Shown: positions 15,470 through 24,564, numbered from the stretch's first letter. The stretch: DNA of 48,287 nt from JAIQFL01 sp035295745 (GCA_035295745.1 DATGIL010000099.1:1-48287), one strand, 5' to 3'. Notes: generated by a model not told the origin, from the sequence alone. Numbers and translations: made by a program.

Positions 15470-16837
15470 CTACCAACCGGCCTGCGTGGCCAATCGTTCC
15501 ACGACTTTAGGCCCGTACTTCGCCGCAACTTCACGGATTTTCGACGCGTTGCCCAGCATCACGAACGTCAGGTTGTCGGTGCGGTAATACTTGCGAATCA
15601 CTTCGTTCGCCTGATCGAGGGTTACGGCGTCGACACGCGCGAAGAACTGGTCCACTTCATCCCTTCCCAGCCCTAAGAGCTCGATCTCGCCCAACGCCGC
15701 CGCAATCTGATCGGAAGTTTGCAGGCGTTGCGGAGGATAGGTGCCTTTGAGATAGGTCTTGGCCGACGTGAGTTGGTCCGCTGTAATGCCGTTATCGTGG
15801 AATCGCTTCAGCACATCGAGCGCGAGATCGATGGCCTTTTCGGTGGTCTCCGTCTTGGTGTAGGTGCTGATATACAGCGCACCCGTCAGGCGTGCCTGCT
15901 CCACACGCGAATTGGCGCCGTAGGTCAGTCCCGAATTGACGCGCAGTTCGTCGTTGATCATGGAGCTGAACCGTCCGCCGAACAGCGTATTGACAAGCGT
16001 GAGCGCCATGCGATCGGGGGTGGATCGGCGGATCCCAGGCTGGGCGATGATGAAGTACGTCTGGGTGGCATCCGGCTTATCGATCAGGAGCACGGCGGGA
16101 CTGGAATTGCGCACTGGCGGATGGTCATCCACCCAGGAGTAGGCAGCGCCGGCAGGTGCCGTCCCGAAGGTTGCCGCTACTCGCGCTTTGGCCACCGCGG
16201 GATCGAAATCTCCTGCCACGATGAGGATTAAGTTCTTGCCGACATACATGCGCTGATGGTAGTCGGTCACGTCCTGGCGGCGGATCCGGTCGAACGAGGC
16301 TTCGTCGGCAATATGCCCATACGGGTGGCCGTTACCGAAGAAGAAGCTGCGGTAATGGGAATTGATGGATCCCGGGTTGTCCTTCAGGGACTTGAGATTG
16401 TCGAGACGGCGCGCCACTTCCTTGCGAAATTCCGCGTCGGGAAAGGTGGGATGCAGCAGCGCCTCGGCGAACAAGTTCAATCCCTGTTCGAAGTCTTTCT
16501 TGAGAAACTCCGCGGAGAAGACGGTGGATTGTTCGTTGACGGAGGCGCCGAAAGTGCCGCCCAGACCGTCGAGCTCTTCAGAGAACTGGTCCTTGGTGTG
16601 ATTCGCCGAGCCCTGGCGCAGCAACGCCGCGGTCACGTTCGAAACGCCGGCCAGTGCGGCTGTCTCCGACTCTTCGCCGCCGCGCACCAGCAGGTGGAAG
16701 CTCACTAGCGGGAGTCCGCCCTTCTGCACCAGATAGACCACGGTGCCGTTGGGCAGCACCTCCCTCGAATACGGAGGCAATTTCACCTGCGCGGACAACG
16801 AGGCGCTCAAAGCTAACGCAAAGATCAGGGTCTTCAT
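15470..16837 (-). CDS. M16-family peptidase homologue without the zinc motif (beta-type subunit)
   Basis: 455 aa with a signal peptide (MKTLIFALALSASLSAQ) and the M16 fold: LPNGTVVYLVQKGGLPLVSFHLLVRGG and the C-terminal region with FGGRFSSMINDELRVNSGLTYGA. Where catalytic members have HxxEH, this chain reads GVSNVTAALL, so it cannot bind the catalytic zinc in the usual way. In two-subunit M16B peptidases an inactive chain of this type pairs with an active one and helps bind substrate. Its ATG overlaps the stop of the active M16 gene (16834-16837), supporting a heterodimer. Periplasmic or outer-surface location inferred. Confidence 0.9.
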   Translation of the reverse strand: MKTLIFALALSASLSAQVKLPPYSREVLPNGTVVYLVQKGGLPLVSFHLLVRGGEESETAALAGVSNVTAALLRQGSANHTKDQFSEELDGLGGTFGASVNEQSTVFSAEFLKKDFEQGLNLFAEALLHPTFPDAEFRKEVARRLDNLKSLKDNPGSINSHYRSFFFGNGHPYGHIADEASFDRIRRQDVTDYHQRMYVGKNLILIVAGDFDPAVAKARVAATFGTAPAGAAYSWVDDHPPVRNSSPAVLLIDKPDATQTYFIIAQPGIRRSTPDRMALTLVNTLFGGRFSSMINDELRVNSGLTYGANSRVEQARLTGALYISTYTKTETTEKAIDLALDVLKRFHDNGITADQLTSAKTYLKGTYPPQRLQTSDQIAAALGEIELLGLGRDEVDQFFARVDAVTLDQANEVIRKYYRTDNLTFVMLGNASKIREVAAKYGPKVVERLATQAGW

Positions 16838-18135
16838 TTCTTCACCTCGGGCTTTTCGGGCAGGAGTGTCGCTACCGTTCGATTCTTCGGACTGAAGTAT
16901 TGCCTGGCAACTCGTTGAACGTCGGCGGACGTCACGGCTTCGATGTCCTTGTCCGCAGTGAACAGCTTGGCGTAGTCGCCGTAGAAAATCTCATAGCTTC
17001 CCAGCAGGTTGGCGCGCCCTTCGATGGTCTTTTGTTGCCGGTACAGATTGGCGAGGATTTGATTTTTGGCCTTCCGCAACTCTTCGGCAGGCACCAGGTC
17101 GGTTTGCAGCTTTACCAGTTCCTCGTAGAGCACCTTTTCGGTAGCGGCAGGATCCACACCGGAGCGGGGCTGCATTCCGAACGTGAACACGGTCGGATCG
17201 AGCGCATTGCCCACGCCGCCATTCACTGAAAGCGCGAGTTGCGCATCCACCAGGTGCCGGTAGAGTCGCGAACTCTGTCCGCCACTCAGGACGGTTTGCA
17301 GGACGTGCAGGACAGGCGTGTCCGGGCTCTTGGTTTCGGGGACGTGATAGAGAATCTGCTGAATGGGGAGGAGCGCCGGTTTGCTCAAAGTCACGCGCCG
17401 CTCGCCCTGCTGCACCGGTTCCTTGGTGCGAACAGGAGGAGGTGGATCGTGCCGCGGAATCGGCTCCAGATACTTGTGGGCCAGTTCCATCACCTGGTCG
17501 TATTTCACGTCGCCCACGATCACCAGCACGCAGTTGTTGGGAGCATATCCCATGCGGAAGTGGCTCTTCAAATCGTCCATGCTCCACGACTCGATATCGG
17601 AAGGCCATCCCACCACAGGCCAATGGTACGGATGCGCCTCGAAGGCTGTGGCGCGGCCCAACTCTCCGAGCATTCCGAAGTTGTTGTTGTCGACTGAGGA
17701 ACGCCGCTCGGAATAGACCACGCCGCGTTCCGATTCGATGATCTTGGGGTCGAACGCCAGATCGCGGATGCGGTCGGCCTCGAGGTCGAACATCTGTTCG
17801 AGCGCGGAGGACGGATACCAGTCGGTGTACACGGTCACGTCGTTGCTGGTATAGGCGTTGTTGTTGCCGCCGATGTTGTCCATGGTCTTGTCGAACTGCT
17901 TGGGGCCATACTTCTTCGCGCCGTTGAACATCATGTGCTCGAAGAAATGGGAAACGCCGGTCGTCCCCGGGCGTTCGTTCCGCGATCCGATGCGATAGAA
18001 GAAATACATCGCCACGTTCGGAATCCCATGGTCCTCCTGGACAATCACCTTCATGCCATTGGAGAGCATTTGGGTGCGGGGTTCCTGGGCAAAAGCCAAG
18101 GGGCAGAGCAGCAGCGCTCCGATTATCGTACGCAT
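16834..18135 (-). CDS. M16-family zinc metallopeptidase, catalytic subunit
   Basis: 433 aa with a short signal peptide (MRTIIGALLLCPLAFAQ). The inverted zinc motif HFFEH (His63, Glu66, His67) is intact in GVSHFFEHMMFNG, and a distal Glu is available in the ESERGVVYSERR region. This is a processing-peptidase-like enzyme that degrades peptides in a closed chamber. First gene of the M16 pair; the start ATG 18135 has TATTTT 6 nt upstream. A hairpin/repeat region of 548 bp separates it from the divergent mutL. Confidence 0.93.
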   Translation of the reverse strand: MRTIIGALLLCPLAFAQEPRTQMLSNGMKVIVQEDHGIPNVAMYFFYRIGSRNERPGTTGVSHFFEHMMFNGAKKYGPKQFDKTMDNIGGNNNAYTSNDVTVYTDWYPSSALEQMFDLEADRIRDLAFDPKIIESERGVVYSERRSSVDNNNFGMLGELGRATAFEAHPYHWPVVGWPSDIESWSMDDLKSHFRMGYAPNNCVLVIVGDVKYDQVMELAHKYLEPIPRHDPPPPVRTKEPVQQGERRVTLSKPALLPIQQILYHVPETKSPDTPVLHVLQTVLSGGQSSRLYRHLVDAQLALSVNGGVGNALDPTVFTFGMQPRSGVDPAATEKVLYEELVKLQTDLVPAEELRKAKNQILANLYRQQKTIEGRANLLGSYEIFYGDYAKLFTADKDIEAVTSADVQRVARQYFSPKNRTVATLLPEKPEVKK

Positions 18136-18141
18136 GGGTCC

Positions 18142-18147
18142 AAAATA
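18142..18147 (-). promoter_or_regulatory. Possible -10 TATTTT for the M16 operon
   Basis: TATTTT on the minus strand, 6 nt from ATG 18135; fits a leaderless start. Confidence 0.4.
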
Positions 18148-18181
18148 GCACCTTTGTGAAGGCGTAAACGTTTCCCGGCAG

Positions 18182-18256
18182 ACCCGTCGGAGTCAGACGG
18201 GTACGCCTTTGCATTTTCAATAACTTACAGGGAATTTCCGTCGGACTCCGACGGAA
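18182..18256. repeat. Pair of dyads sharing the core CCGTCGGAGTC
   Basis: First dyad ACCCGTC at 18182-18188 with GACGGGT at 18196-18202. Second dyad TTCCGTCGGA with TCCGACGGAA around a single C, 18236-18256, perfect. CCGTCGGAGTC (18184-18194) in the first is the exact reverse complement of 18244-18254 in the second. They sit about 50-120 bp upstream of the M16 start, so they may be an operator, or a small repeat. Confidence 0.6.
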
Positions 18257-18328
18257 TCGGGTTTGAGGGAGCGCGCCGAGGGTGGCGCGGGTAGGAGCCG
18301 CGGTCGTCTACGAACTCTGATTAGTGGT

Positions 18329-18578
18329 CGCTTGCTGACGCGCGCGGCTCGTAACCTACCCAAATAATTTCCCCTGCAATACGTGTGCTTGCGAGCCGCG
18401 CGCGTAAGCAAGCGATGCCCGATCGCCCGAAAAATCACTCCCTTACGGTCGTGGCTCGTTGTGAGCACGCGCGCGTGAGCAAGCGACGTCCAGTCGTATG
18501 TGGGGCAGGCGCTCCCGGATTTTCACAGCTTCTCACGCGCGCGGGTCGTCAGTGTCTTGCGTGCCGCGACCGTGAGGT
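18329..18578. repeat. Family B repeat cluster upstream of mutL
   Basis: Several degenerate family B units in both orientations: CGCTTGCTGACGCGCGCGG then CTCGTAAC, GTGCTTGCGAGCCGCGCGCG then TAAGCAAGCGAT, CCTTACGGTCGTGGCTCG, and GTGCCGCGACCGTGAGG near 18560. The non-genic stretch 18136-18683 otherwise holds the dyads at 18182-18256 and the mutL promoter; no gene is visible. Confidence 0.75.
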
Positions 18579-18667
18579 ATCAACGAAAAGATGGACTTCC
18601 TACAAGACATGTCCAGACAACATGGGCTTCTGATGCGGGTGCGGAGTCGGAGCGATTTGCCGTGGGC

Positions 18668-18673
18668 TATAGT
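18668..18673 (+). promoter_or_regulatory. Possible -10 TATAGT for mutL
   Basis: TATAGT, 10 nt before ATG 18684. No ribosome site fits between it and the start, so a leaderless transcript is likely. Confidence 0.45.
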
Positions 18674-18683
18674 AGTCGTATCC

Positions 18684-20714
18684 ATGGGCCGTATCCGCAT
18701 CCTGCCGGACCAGGTCGCCAATAAGATCGCTGCCGGCGAGGTAGTCGAGCGCCCTGCCTCCGTCGTCAAAGAACTGCTGGAAAACTCGCTCGATGCCGGA
18801 GCGAAAGATCTGCGCGTCGAAGTGGAATCGGGCGGACGGCGTCTGATCCGCATCGTCGACGACGGCTGCGGCATGCTGCGCGACGACGCGCTGCTGGCGT
18901 TTGAGAGGCACGCCACCAGCAAACTGCGCGATGTCAAGGATCTGCTATCGATCGCCACGCTTGGCTTCCGCGGCGAAGCCCTGCCCTCGATCGCATCGGT
19001 GTCCAGGCTGCTGCTCGAGACGCGCTCGCCGGAGGAGACGACGGGCACGCGCATCGAAATCGCCGGCGGTAAGATGCTGCGGTGCGAGGAGGCGGCGCTG
19101 GGAGGCGGCACGGTGATTACGGTCCGCGATCTCTTCTACAATGTGCCGGCGCGCCGGAAGTTCCTGAGGACTGAGCCTACGGAATTGGCGCACATCGCGT
19201 CGCTGGTCACGCATTACAGCCTGGCGCATCCGGATAAGACTTTCCAGTTAATCAGCGGCGGGGCAGACCTGCTTCATGTCACGCCCGTAGGTACGCTCGA
19301 AGAGCGCGTTTACCAGGTATTTGGGAGCCAGGTGTTGGACGACCTGGTGGATATCGGCGTCCGGGAGAAAGATCTCTTTATTCCGGCGCCGAGCGTTCCG
19401 CCGTCGGAGGCGATTGCGGCTTATCGCGGCGAAGGCGAGTCGGAAGGTCCCGAGCCAATGCGGCGCTTCCGTCTCACGGGATTCTTCTCACGCCCGCAGG
19501 TGCAGAAGAACAACCGCAATTCGATCTTCATCTTCGTGAATGGCCGCCTGATTCGCGACCGCCTGATGCTGCATGCGCTCTCCTCCGCGTATCACAATCT
19601 GATCCCGCCCGCGTCGTATCCCTTTGCGCTGCTCTTCGTGGGGTGTGATGCGGAAGAGGTGGACGTGAACGTGCACCCATCCAAGACCGAAGTGCGCTTC
19701 CGGCACGGCAACTTCGTTCACGATTTCGTACGCGATTCGATTCGCGAGCGGCTGATCGAGAGCCGCCCCGCGCCCGCATTTTCGCCAATGCCGCGAGCGG
19801 CATCTCCGATTCCGGCGGCTCAGCCCGCCGCTCGGTTGCCGTACTCCGAATTCAGCCAGATGATCGAAAATGAGCCCCCGGCGGAAGGAGAGGTCGCGAT
19901 GACGGAAGCATCGTCGCGGCTGCCGATGCAGACCGTCGCAGCGCCGAGCGGCGACCTGATGCCGGAATTCGTTCTGCGGCCCGGCCGCGGTCCCGACCCC
20001 AAACTCGATTTCGCCGGCCCACCGATCGAGGTCGCTCCTGGTCCTCCCCCGTCAGGGAAGCTGCGGCGAAATCTGGACGCACACGGCGAGTTCCCGCGCG
20101 ATGCCATTCCGTCGCCCGAGATGTCGCTCTCGGTTTTGTCCGACCTGCGCCCACTCGGCCAGATCCACGAGAGCTTTATCATTGCGGCCAGCAGGGATGG
20201 GCTGTGGATCGTAGACCAGCACGTAGCTCACGAGCGAATCCTGTTCGAGCAGGTGCTGAAACAGCGCGCTGCCGGACGCGTGGAGATGCAGCGCCTGCTG
20301 CTGCCGATGGTGCTGCAACTCACCGCCGAGCAGCAGATCGATTACGCCCGGATTGCCGACGAACTGCACGCCTCGGGGTTCGAGACGGAGCCGTTCGGTA
20401 ATCGGACCATCGCGATCAAGGCGGCGCCCGCGGCTGTCAGCGCGTGCGATCTGGAGTCGGTGGTGTTTGAGATTCTCGAGACGGCGGAGGGTGAGATGCA
20501 CGGCGTCTCGCTGGATGACCTGCGGCGGAATATCTGCGCCTCTATTGCTTGCCGCGCTGCGATCAAGATCAATACGCGGCTGGATGCCAGCAAGATGGAA
20601 TGGCTTTTGAAGGCATTAGCGCAGACGGACTGTCCGATGAGTTGCCCGCATGGACGTCCGATCGCCCTGCACTACTCCACGCGAGAAATACTGAAGGCAT
20701 TTCATCGAATTTGA
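18684..20714 (+). CDS. mutL: DNA mismatch repair protein MutL (endonuclease type)
   Basis: 676 aa from ATG 18684, which gives the family start MGRIRILPDQVANKIAAGEV; in-frame starts upstream (18591) add unrelated residues. GHKL ATPase motifs: ENSLDAGA, VDDGCGM, GFRGEALPSI and GGTVITVRDLFYNVPARRKF. A Pro-rich linker (about 370-480) leads to a C-terminal domain with DQHVAHERILFE, close to the DQHA(X)2E(X)4E metal motif of nicking MutL proteins (Val for Ala), plus ACR and CPHGRP. So it should nick the nascent strand itself, as in bacteria without MutH. No mutS in the window. A family A element starts two bases after its stop codon. Confidence 0.97.
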   Translation: MGRIRILPDQVANKIAAGEVVERPASVVKELLENSLDAGAKDLRVEVESGGRRLIRIVDDGCGMLRDDALLAFERHATSKLRDVKDLLSIATLGFRGEALPSIASVSRLLLETRSPEETTGTRIEIAGGKMLRCEEAALGGGTVITVRDLFYNVPARRKFLRTEPTELAHIASLVTHYSLAHPDKTFQLISGGADLLHVTPVGTLEERVYQVFGSQVLDDLVDIGVREKDLFIPAPSVPPSEAIAAYRGEGESEGPEPMRRFRLTGFFSRPQVQKNNRNSIFIFVNGRLIRDRLMLHALSSAYHNLIPPASYPFALLFVGCDAEEVDVNVHPSKTEVRFRHGNFVHDFVRDSIRERLIESRPAPAFSPMPRAASPIPAAQPAARLPYSEFSQMIENEPPAEGEVAMTEASSRLPMQTVAAPSGDLMPEFVLRPGRGPDPKLDFAGPPIEVAPGPPPSGKLRRNLDAHGEFPRDAIPSPEMSLSVLSDLRPLGQIHESFIIAASRDGLWIVDQHVAHERILFEQVLKQRAAGRVEMQRLLLPMVLQLTAEQQIDYARIADELHASGFETEPFGNRTIAIKAAPAAVSACDLESVVFEILETAEGEMHGVSLDDLRRNICASIACRAAIKINTRLDASKMEWLLKALAQTDCPMSCPHGRPIALHYSTREILKAFHRI

Positions 20715-20715
20715 G

Positions 20716-20908
20716 GTGGCGCAAAGACTCTTCTTTGCCGCGTCGAGACTCCTCTCGACGCCTCTCGGGGGCGTATCAATGCCGAGTGAAAGAGCGATCT
20801 CCGTGGACACATGGCAGCGTCGAAATCACTTCGCTGCACCAGAATTGACAGACCCCCGAAAAGCGTCGAGAGGAGTCTCGACGCGGCAAACAGGAGTGTT
20901 TGCGCCAC
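20716..20908. repeat. Family A twin-hairpin element, complete divergent copy after mutL
   Basis: Four perfect hairpins: GCAAAGA-CTCT-TCTTTGC (20721-20738), GCGTCGAGA-CTCC-TCTCGACGC (20740-20761), GCGTCGAGA-GGAG-TCTCGACGC (20863-20884), GCAAACA-GGAG-TGTTTGC (20886-20903), bounded by GTGGCGC and GCGCCAC. The inner stem differs at most positions from the GTCTCGACA stem of the other copies but pairs perfectly. It fills the gap between mutL and the convergent response regulator (20920). Confidence 0.87.
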
Positions 20909-20919
20909 AGGGCAGGCCG

Positions 20920-21549
20920 CTAGGACTCGACGATCCCGCGATGGAGGGCCGCTACGGCGGCCTGCGTCCGATCACTCACGTTCAGGCGACTGAGCACGAT
21001 GTTCACATGCCACTTCACCGTGCCTTCCGTGATTCCCAGGTGCGAGGCGATCTGCTTGTTGCTCAGACCCTTCACGATCAGCCTCAGAATATCGAGTTCC
21101 CGCGGACTCAACTCGGACCCCGGCATCCGCTCCGCGAGACTCTTCAAAACTGGAGGGGGGAGATAGCGAATGCCGGAGTGCACGCTGCGAATGGCTTCCA
21201 GCAGTTCATCGTGTGCCATCCCTTTCAGCAAGTAGGCCTGCGCCCCCGCGGTCAAAGCTCGATGGATGTCTTCGTCCCCCTGATACGTCGTAAGCACGAT
21301 GATGCCGGCATCGGGATCGATGGCGCGGATGGCGCGAATCGCCTCCACTCCGCCCATGCCCGGCATACGCAGATCCATCAGCACGACATCGGGCTGATGC
21401 TTGCGGAAGAGAGCGACCGCGTCGCGCCCGTCCGTCGCTTGCGCTACCACCTTCATGTCGGGCTGCCCGCTGATCATGGCCGATAGGCCGTAACACACCA
21501 CGGGATGATCGTCTGCCACTAACACCTGAATGACTGCGGATTTGGTCAT
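20920..21549 (-). CDS. NarL/FixJ-family response regulator
   Basis: 209 aa. Receiver domain with acidic pocket ADDH, phospho-acceptor Asp59 in VVLMDLRMPG, and the Thr and Lys switch residues in LTTYQGD and LLKGMAHDELLE. The C-terminal LuxR-type HTH reads LSPRELDILRLIVKGLSNKQ, then IASHLGITEGTVKWHV. A DNA-binding transcription factor controlled by the kinase encoded upstream, whose stop codon overlaps this ATG (21546-21549). Its targets cannot be told from the sequence; none of the neighbouring genes is an obvious member of the regulon. Confidence 0.95.
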   Translation of the reverse strand: MTKSAVIQVLVADDHPVVCYGLSAMISGQPDMKVVAQATDGRDAVALFRKHQPDVVLMDLRMPGMGGVEAIRAIRAIDPDAGIIVLTTYQGDEDIHRALTAGAQAYLLKGMAHDELLEAIRSVHSGIRYLPPPVLKSLAERMPGSELSPRELDILRLIVKGLSNKQIASHLGITEGTVKWHVNIVLSRLNVSDRTQAAVAALHRGIVES

Positions 21550-24500
21550 GTCCGTACCCGTTCCGGCTCCTGCCGCAACACCCGCCCGCGTAGCGGAAGC
21601 CGCGCCACTACGGCCGTGCCGCCTCCTGGAGTGCTATGCAGCAAAAAGCTTCCTCCCAATTGCTCCACGCGCTCGCGCATTCCCAGAATGCCGTAGTGTC
21701 CCCCAGACTCCAGATCCCGGTTGGGAGGCGTAAATCCGCGGCCATCATCTACTACTTCGAGACGAACCTCGTCGGCATCGAAGCAGAGGCGGATGCTGAT
21801 CAATCGCGACTCCGCATGGGTCACCGCGTTGCGGACCGCTTCCCGCGCCACCAGGAACATACTGCGCGCGGCTCCCGATTCCAAATGCACCGGCGCTCCG
21901 CTGAGGTCCACGCGAATCTGCACATTCCGTTCGATCGACAGTTGCCGCACGAAGTCGCGTAGCATGCCTGCCAATTCGCCTTCCAGTTCCGCATGGCGCA
22001 GATCCCAGACTGCCTGCCGTGCTTCGTCGAGCGTAAGCCGGATGTGCACCCGCGCCTGATCCAGCAACTCTTTCATGGGGCCTCCGCCGTTGGCCGGAAA
22101 CGCCGAGGCCGCCTCGAGGAGCGTGGAAACTCCCACGCATCCTTGTATGACCGTATCGTGCATTTCCCTGGCCAGGCGAGTCCTTTCCGATAAGAGCAGC
22201 GCATATCGCGCCCGGGTCTGGCGCGCGTAGAGCCTGAGTCCGATGGCGACGCAAGCCATTGCAATCGCCGCGCACAATCCGTAAAACCAAGCCGTTTCGT
22301 AGAGATGAGGATCCCAGGTGAATGAAACCGCAGCCTCGGATGCCTGCTGCGGAGCCACGCTATCGGTAGCCACTACGCGAAAACGGTACTGTCCATGAGG
22401 CAGGTTGGTGTAGTGCGCGACCCGATCGCTCGAACCAGCCGTCCAGCCTTCGTCGAAACCCTCGAGCCGGTACTGGAAACGGGTCCGCTCAGGAGAGAGC
22501 AGGCTGCACGCGGTGTAGTGAATTTCCAGCTTCCCGTGGCCGGGGCGGATCTGAATGTCGCCGGAGAGCGGAATCGCCCGATCGTCAGCCGTAATCGCCT
22601 CGATGAGCACGGGCGAAGGCTTGCTCGCGCGCGCAAGATTCGGATCGATACGGACTGCACCTTTGACACTGGGGAACCAAATCTCGCCCATGGAGGTGCG
22701 GCATCCGGCGAGGCCGAAACCTCCGTTCATCTGCGTGGATTCGAGACCCTCCGCGGTCCCATAGGCCACCCCCGCGATCGCACGGGACGGCACGGCGGTG
22801 GCACCCGCGGCAAGACCCTCCGCGACTCGCTTCAACTCATCGCGACTCGCCGAGAAAACTCCTGCTGGCCCGCTCCACCAGAGGTTCCGGTTGCCGTCCT
22901 CCAGGATCCGGTAGATGGTATTGCTCAACAGACCCTCGCGAGTGGTGAACCTGCTCAACTTCCCCTCGGCAATCCGGAACAAGCCGCCGCCTCTGGTACC
23001 CACCCAAAGAGTGGAGTCGGAATCTTCGTGAAGGGCCCAGATCCTTTCTCCGGCGAGCGGAGCGAAATTCGGATCTACCACGAACCGGCCGTCATGAACG
23101 CGATTCAGGCCGCCGTCGGTACCCACCAGCAAGTCGCCTTTGTGGTCCTCGGCCAACACGCGGACGCTGCCATAGGCGAGTCCATCCTCCACGTAGTAGC
23201 TGTGGAAGCGGGTGCCGTCCCATCGGCTCAGACCGCTGCCCAGCGCGATCCACAGGTCTCCGCGCCGGTCCTCGTGCAACACACGAACGTTGTTATTCCG
23301 CAGACCATCGCGGGTAGTGAAGTGAGTGAAGGCGCCTCCCGCAACGCGAATCAGCCCCTCATCCTCGGTGCCGATCCACAAAGCGCCTTTGCTGTCTTCG
23401 AATACGGTCCTGGCATGCACGTGCGAAAGCGAATCAGGCAGGCGAAAGAGGCTGAGCGTGCCGTGTTCCCGCCGGTAGATCTGGCCGGTGATTGTAGTAA
23501 TCCAGAGAAGGCCGTTCCGGCCATCGTAGATGGTAGACACGTTGTCATCTGCCAGCCCGTCCTCGCGCGTGAAGGTTTCCACCAGGCTCTTGTTCAAGCG
23601 CAGAAGGCCATCATGGGTGCCCACCCACAAATTCTGTTCGCGATCTTCGAAGATGGCGGCAATCGTGGTGTCCGGCAGCGCGCGGGAGGCGCGATAGAAT
23701 GCCACCCCGTTCGCACCGACGCGCACCAGTCCACCGCCCAGGGTGCCGATCCACAAATTGCCTCCGTGATCGTCGCACATCGTGAGTGCACGCACGCCTT
23801 CGAGGCGCGGATCGGTGTGAACCATGCTTCCGTCGAGGCGCTGAACTCCCGCCGCGGTGGAAAACCAGACCTCGCCGTTGGAGCGTGGATACACCGACCG
23901 CACTCCCGTCACCGGTTTGCCTTCGGACAGGACGCGATGCACCTGTCCGCCTTCCACGGTGAGCATCCCGACGCCCGCCGCCACCCAGATCGTCCCGTCC
24001 TGTCCGGCGCTGATGCCGGTTACCGCGGTAATCGGGAGGGTGCCTTGCCCATCGAGCCGCTCGATCTTGCCTCGAACCAGGCGGAAGAATCCTCGATCGG
24101 TGCCGATCCACAGAATGCCGCTACGATCTTCATAAAGGGCGCGCACAAACCCGTTGGTCAAGCCTTCGGCAGGGCCATACGCGCGGAAGGATTGGTTTTG
24201 GTACCGCAAGAGTCCGCCCCCCTCGAGCCCGATCCACAGGGAACCGTCGGCTGCGGGGCACAGGGCGAGGATGCTCTCGTCGCGGAAGGCCGGGGTGTTG
24301 GAGCGATCGAAAACGAAGAAGCGGGAGCCATCGAAGCGGACCAATCCGCCGGGACTGCCGATCCACAGATACCCGTCGGAAGTTTGCGAGATCACGCGGA
24401 TGGCGTTCTGCGGGAGGCCGTCCTGAACGCGCCAGACGCGGTGGCTGTATTCGCGGGCGAGGGGGTCGGAGCGAGTTATAGAAGCGGCGTGGAGGGACAC

Positions 24501-24557
24501 CGCGAACAGGCCCACGACCAGGTGGAAAACGGGGCGGCGAATCGGCCGCGACAGCAT
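21546..24557 (-). CDS. Two-component sensor kinase with periplasmic beta-propeller (Reg_prop/Y_Y_Y) domain
   Basis: About 1003 aa from ATG 24557, which yields a signal peptide MLSRPIRRPVFHLVVGLFAV and follows TAGACT by 7 nt. The N-terminal two thirds is a run of about a dozen two-component-regulator propeller repeats (recurring DGYLWIGSPGGLVRFDG, GILWIGTDRGFFRL, NLWVGTHDGLLRL), followed by a Y_Y_Y domain (RFQYRLEGFDEGWTAGSSDR). One TM (ETAWFYGLCAAIAMACVAIG), then a HisKA_3 dimerisation domain with REMHDTVIQG (His about 200 residues from the end) and an HATPase with DDGRGF and GHYGILGMRERVEQLGG. Such hybrids are known for polysaccharide sensing in Bacteroidetes; ligand here unknown. Coupled to the response regulator by a 4-nt overlap. 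Confidence 0.95.
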   Translation of the reverse strand: MLSRPIRRPVFHLVVGLFAVSLHAASITRSDPLAREYSHRVWRVQDGLPQNAIRVISQTSDGYLWIGSPGGLVRFDGSRFFVFDRSNTPAFRDESILALCPAADGSLWIGLEGGGLLRYQNQSFRAYGPAEGLTNGFVRALYEDRSGILWIGTDRGFFRLVRGKIERLDGQGTLPITAVTGISAGQDGTIWVAAGVGMLTVEGGQVHRVLSEGKPVTGVRSVYPRSNGEVWFSTAAGVQRLDGSMVHTDPRLEGVRALTMCDDHGGNLWIGTLGGGLVRVGANGVAFYRASRALPDTTIAAIFEDREQNLWVGTHDGLLRLNKSLVETFTREDGLADDNVSTIYDGRNGLLWITTITGQIYRREHGTLSLFRLPDSLSHVHARTVFEDSKGALWIGTEDEGLIRVAGGAFTHFTTRDGLRNNNVRVLHEDRRGDLWIALGSGLSRWDGTRFHSYYVEDGLAYGSVRVLAEDHKGDLLVGTDGGLNRVHDGRFVVDPNFAPLAGERIWALHEDSDSTLWVGTRGGGLFRIAEGKLSRFTTREGLLSNTIYRILEDGNRNLWWSGPAGVFSASRDELKRVAEGLAAGATAVPSRAIAGVAYGTAEGLESTQMNGGFGLAGCRTSMGEIWFPSVKGAVRIDPNLARASKPSPVLIEAITADDRAIPLSGDIQIRPGHGKLEIHYTACSLLSPERTRFQYRLEGFDEGWTAGSSDRVAHYTNLPHGQYRFRVVATDSVAPQQASEAAVSFTWDPHLYETAWFYGLCAAIAMACVAIGLRLYARQTRARYALLLSERTRLAREMHDTVIQGCVGVSTLLEAASAFPANGGGPMKELLDQARVHIRLTLDEARQAVWDLRHAELEGELAGMLRDFVRQLSIERNVQIRVDLSGAPVHLESGAARSMFLVAREAVRNAVTHAESRLISIRLCFDADEVRLEVVDDGRGFTPPNRDLESGGHYGILGMRERVEQLGGSFLLHSTPGGGTAVVARLPLRGRVLRQEPERVRT

Positions 24558-24564
24558 CGAGTGT

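Noticed and set aside
18591..18683. An N-terminal extension of MutL from the in-frame ATG at 18591
   Set aside because: The extra residues do not match MutL, whose N-terminus is conserved from the ILPDQVANKIAAGEV block, and the likely promoter lies at 18668.
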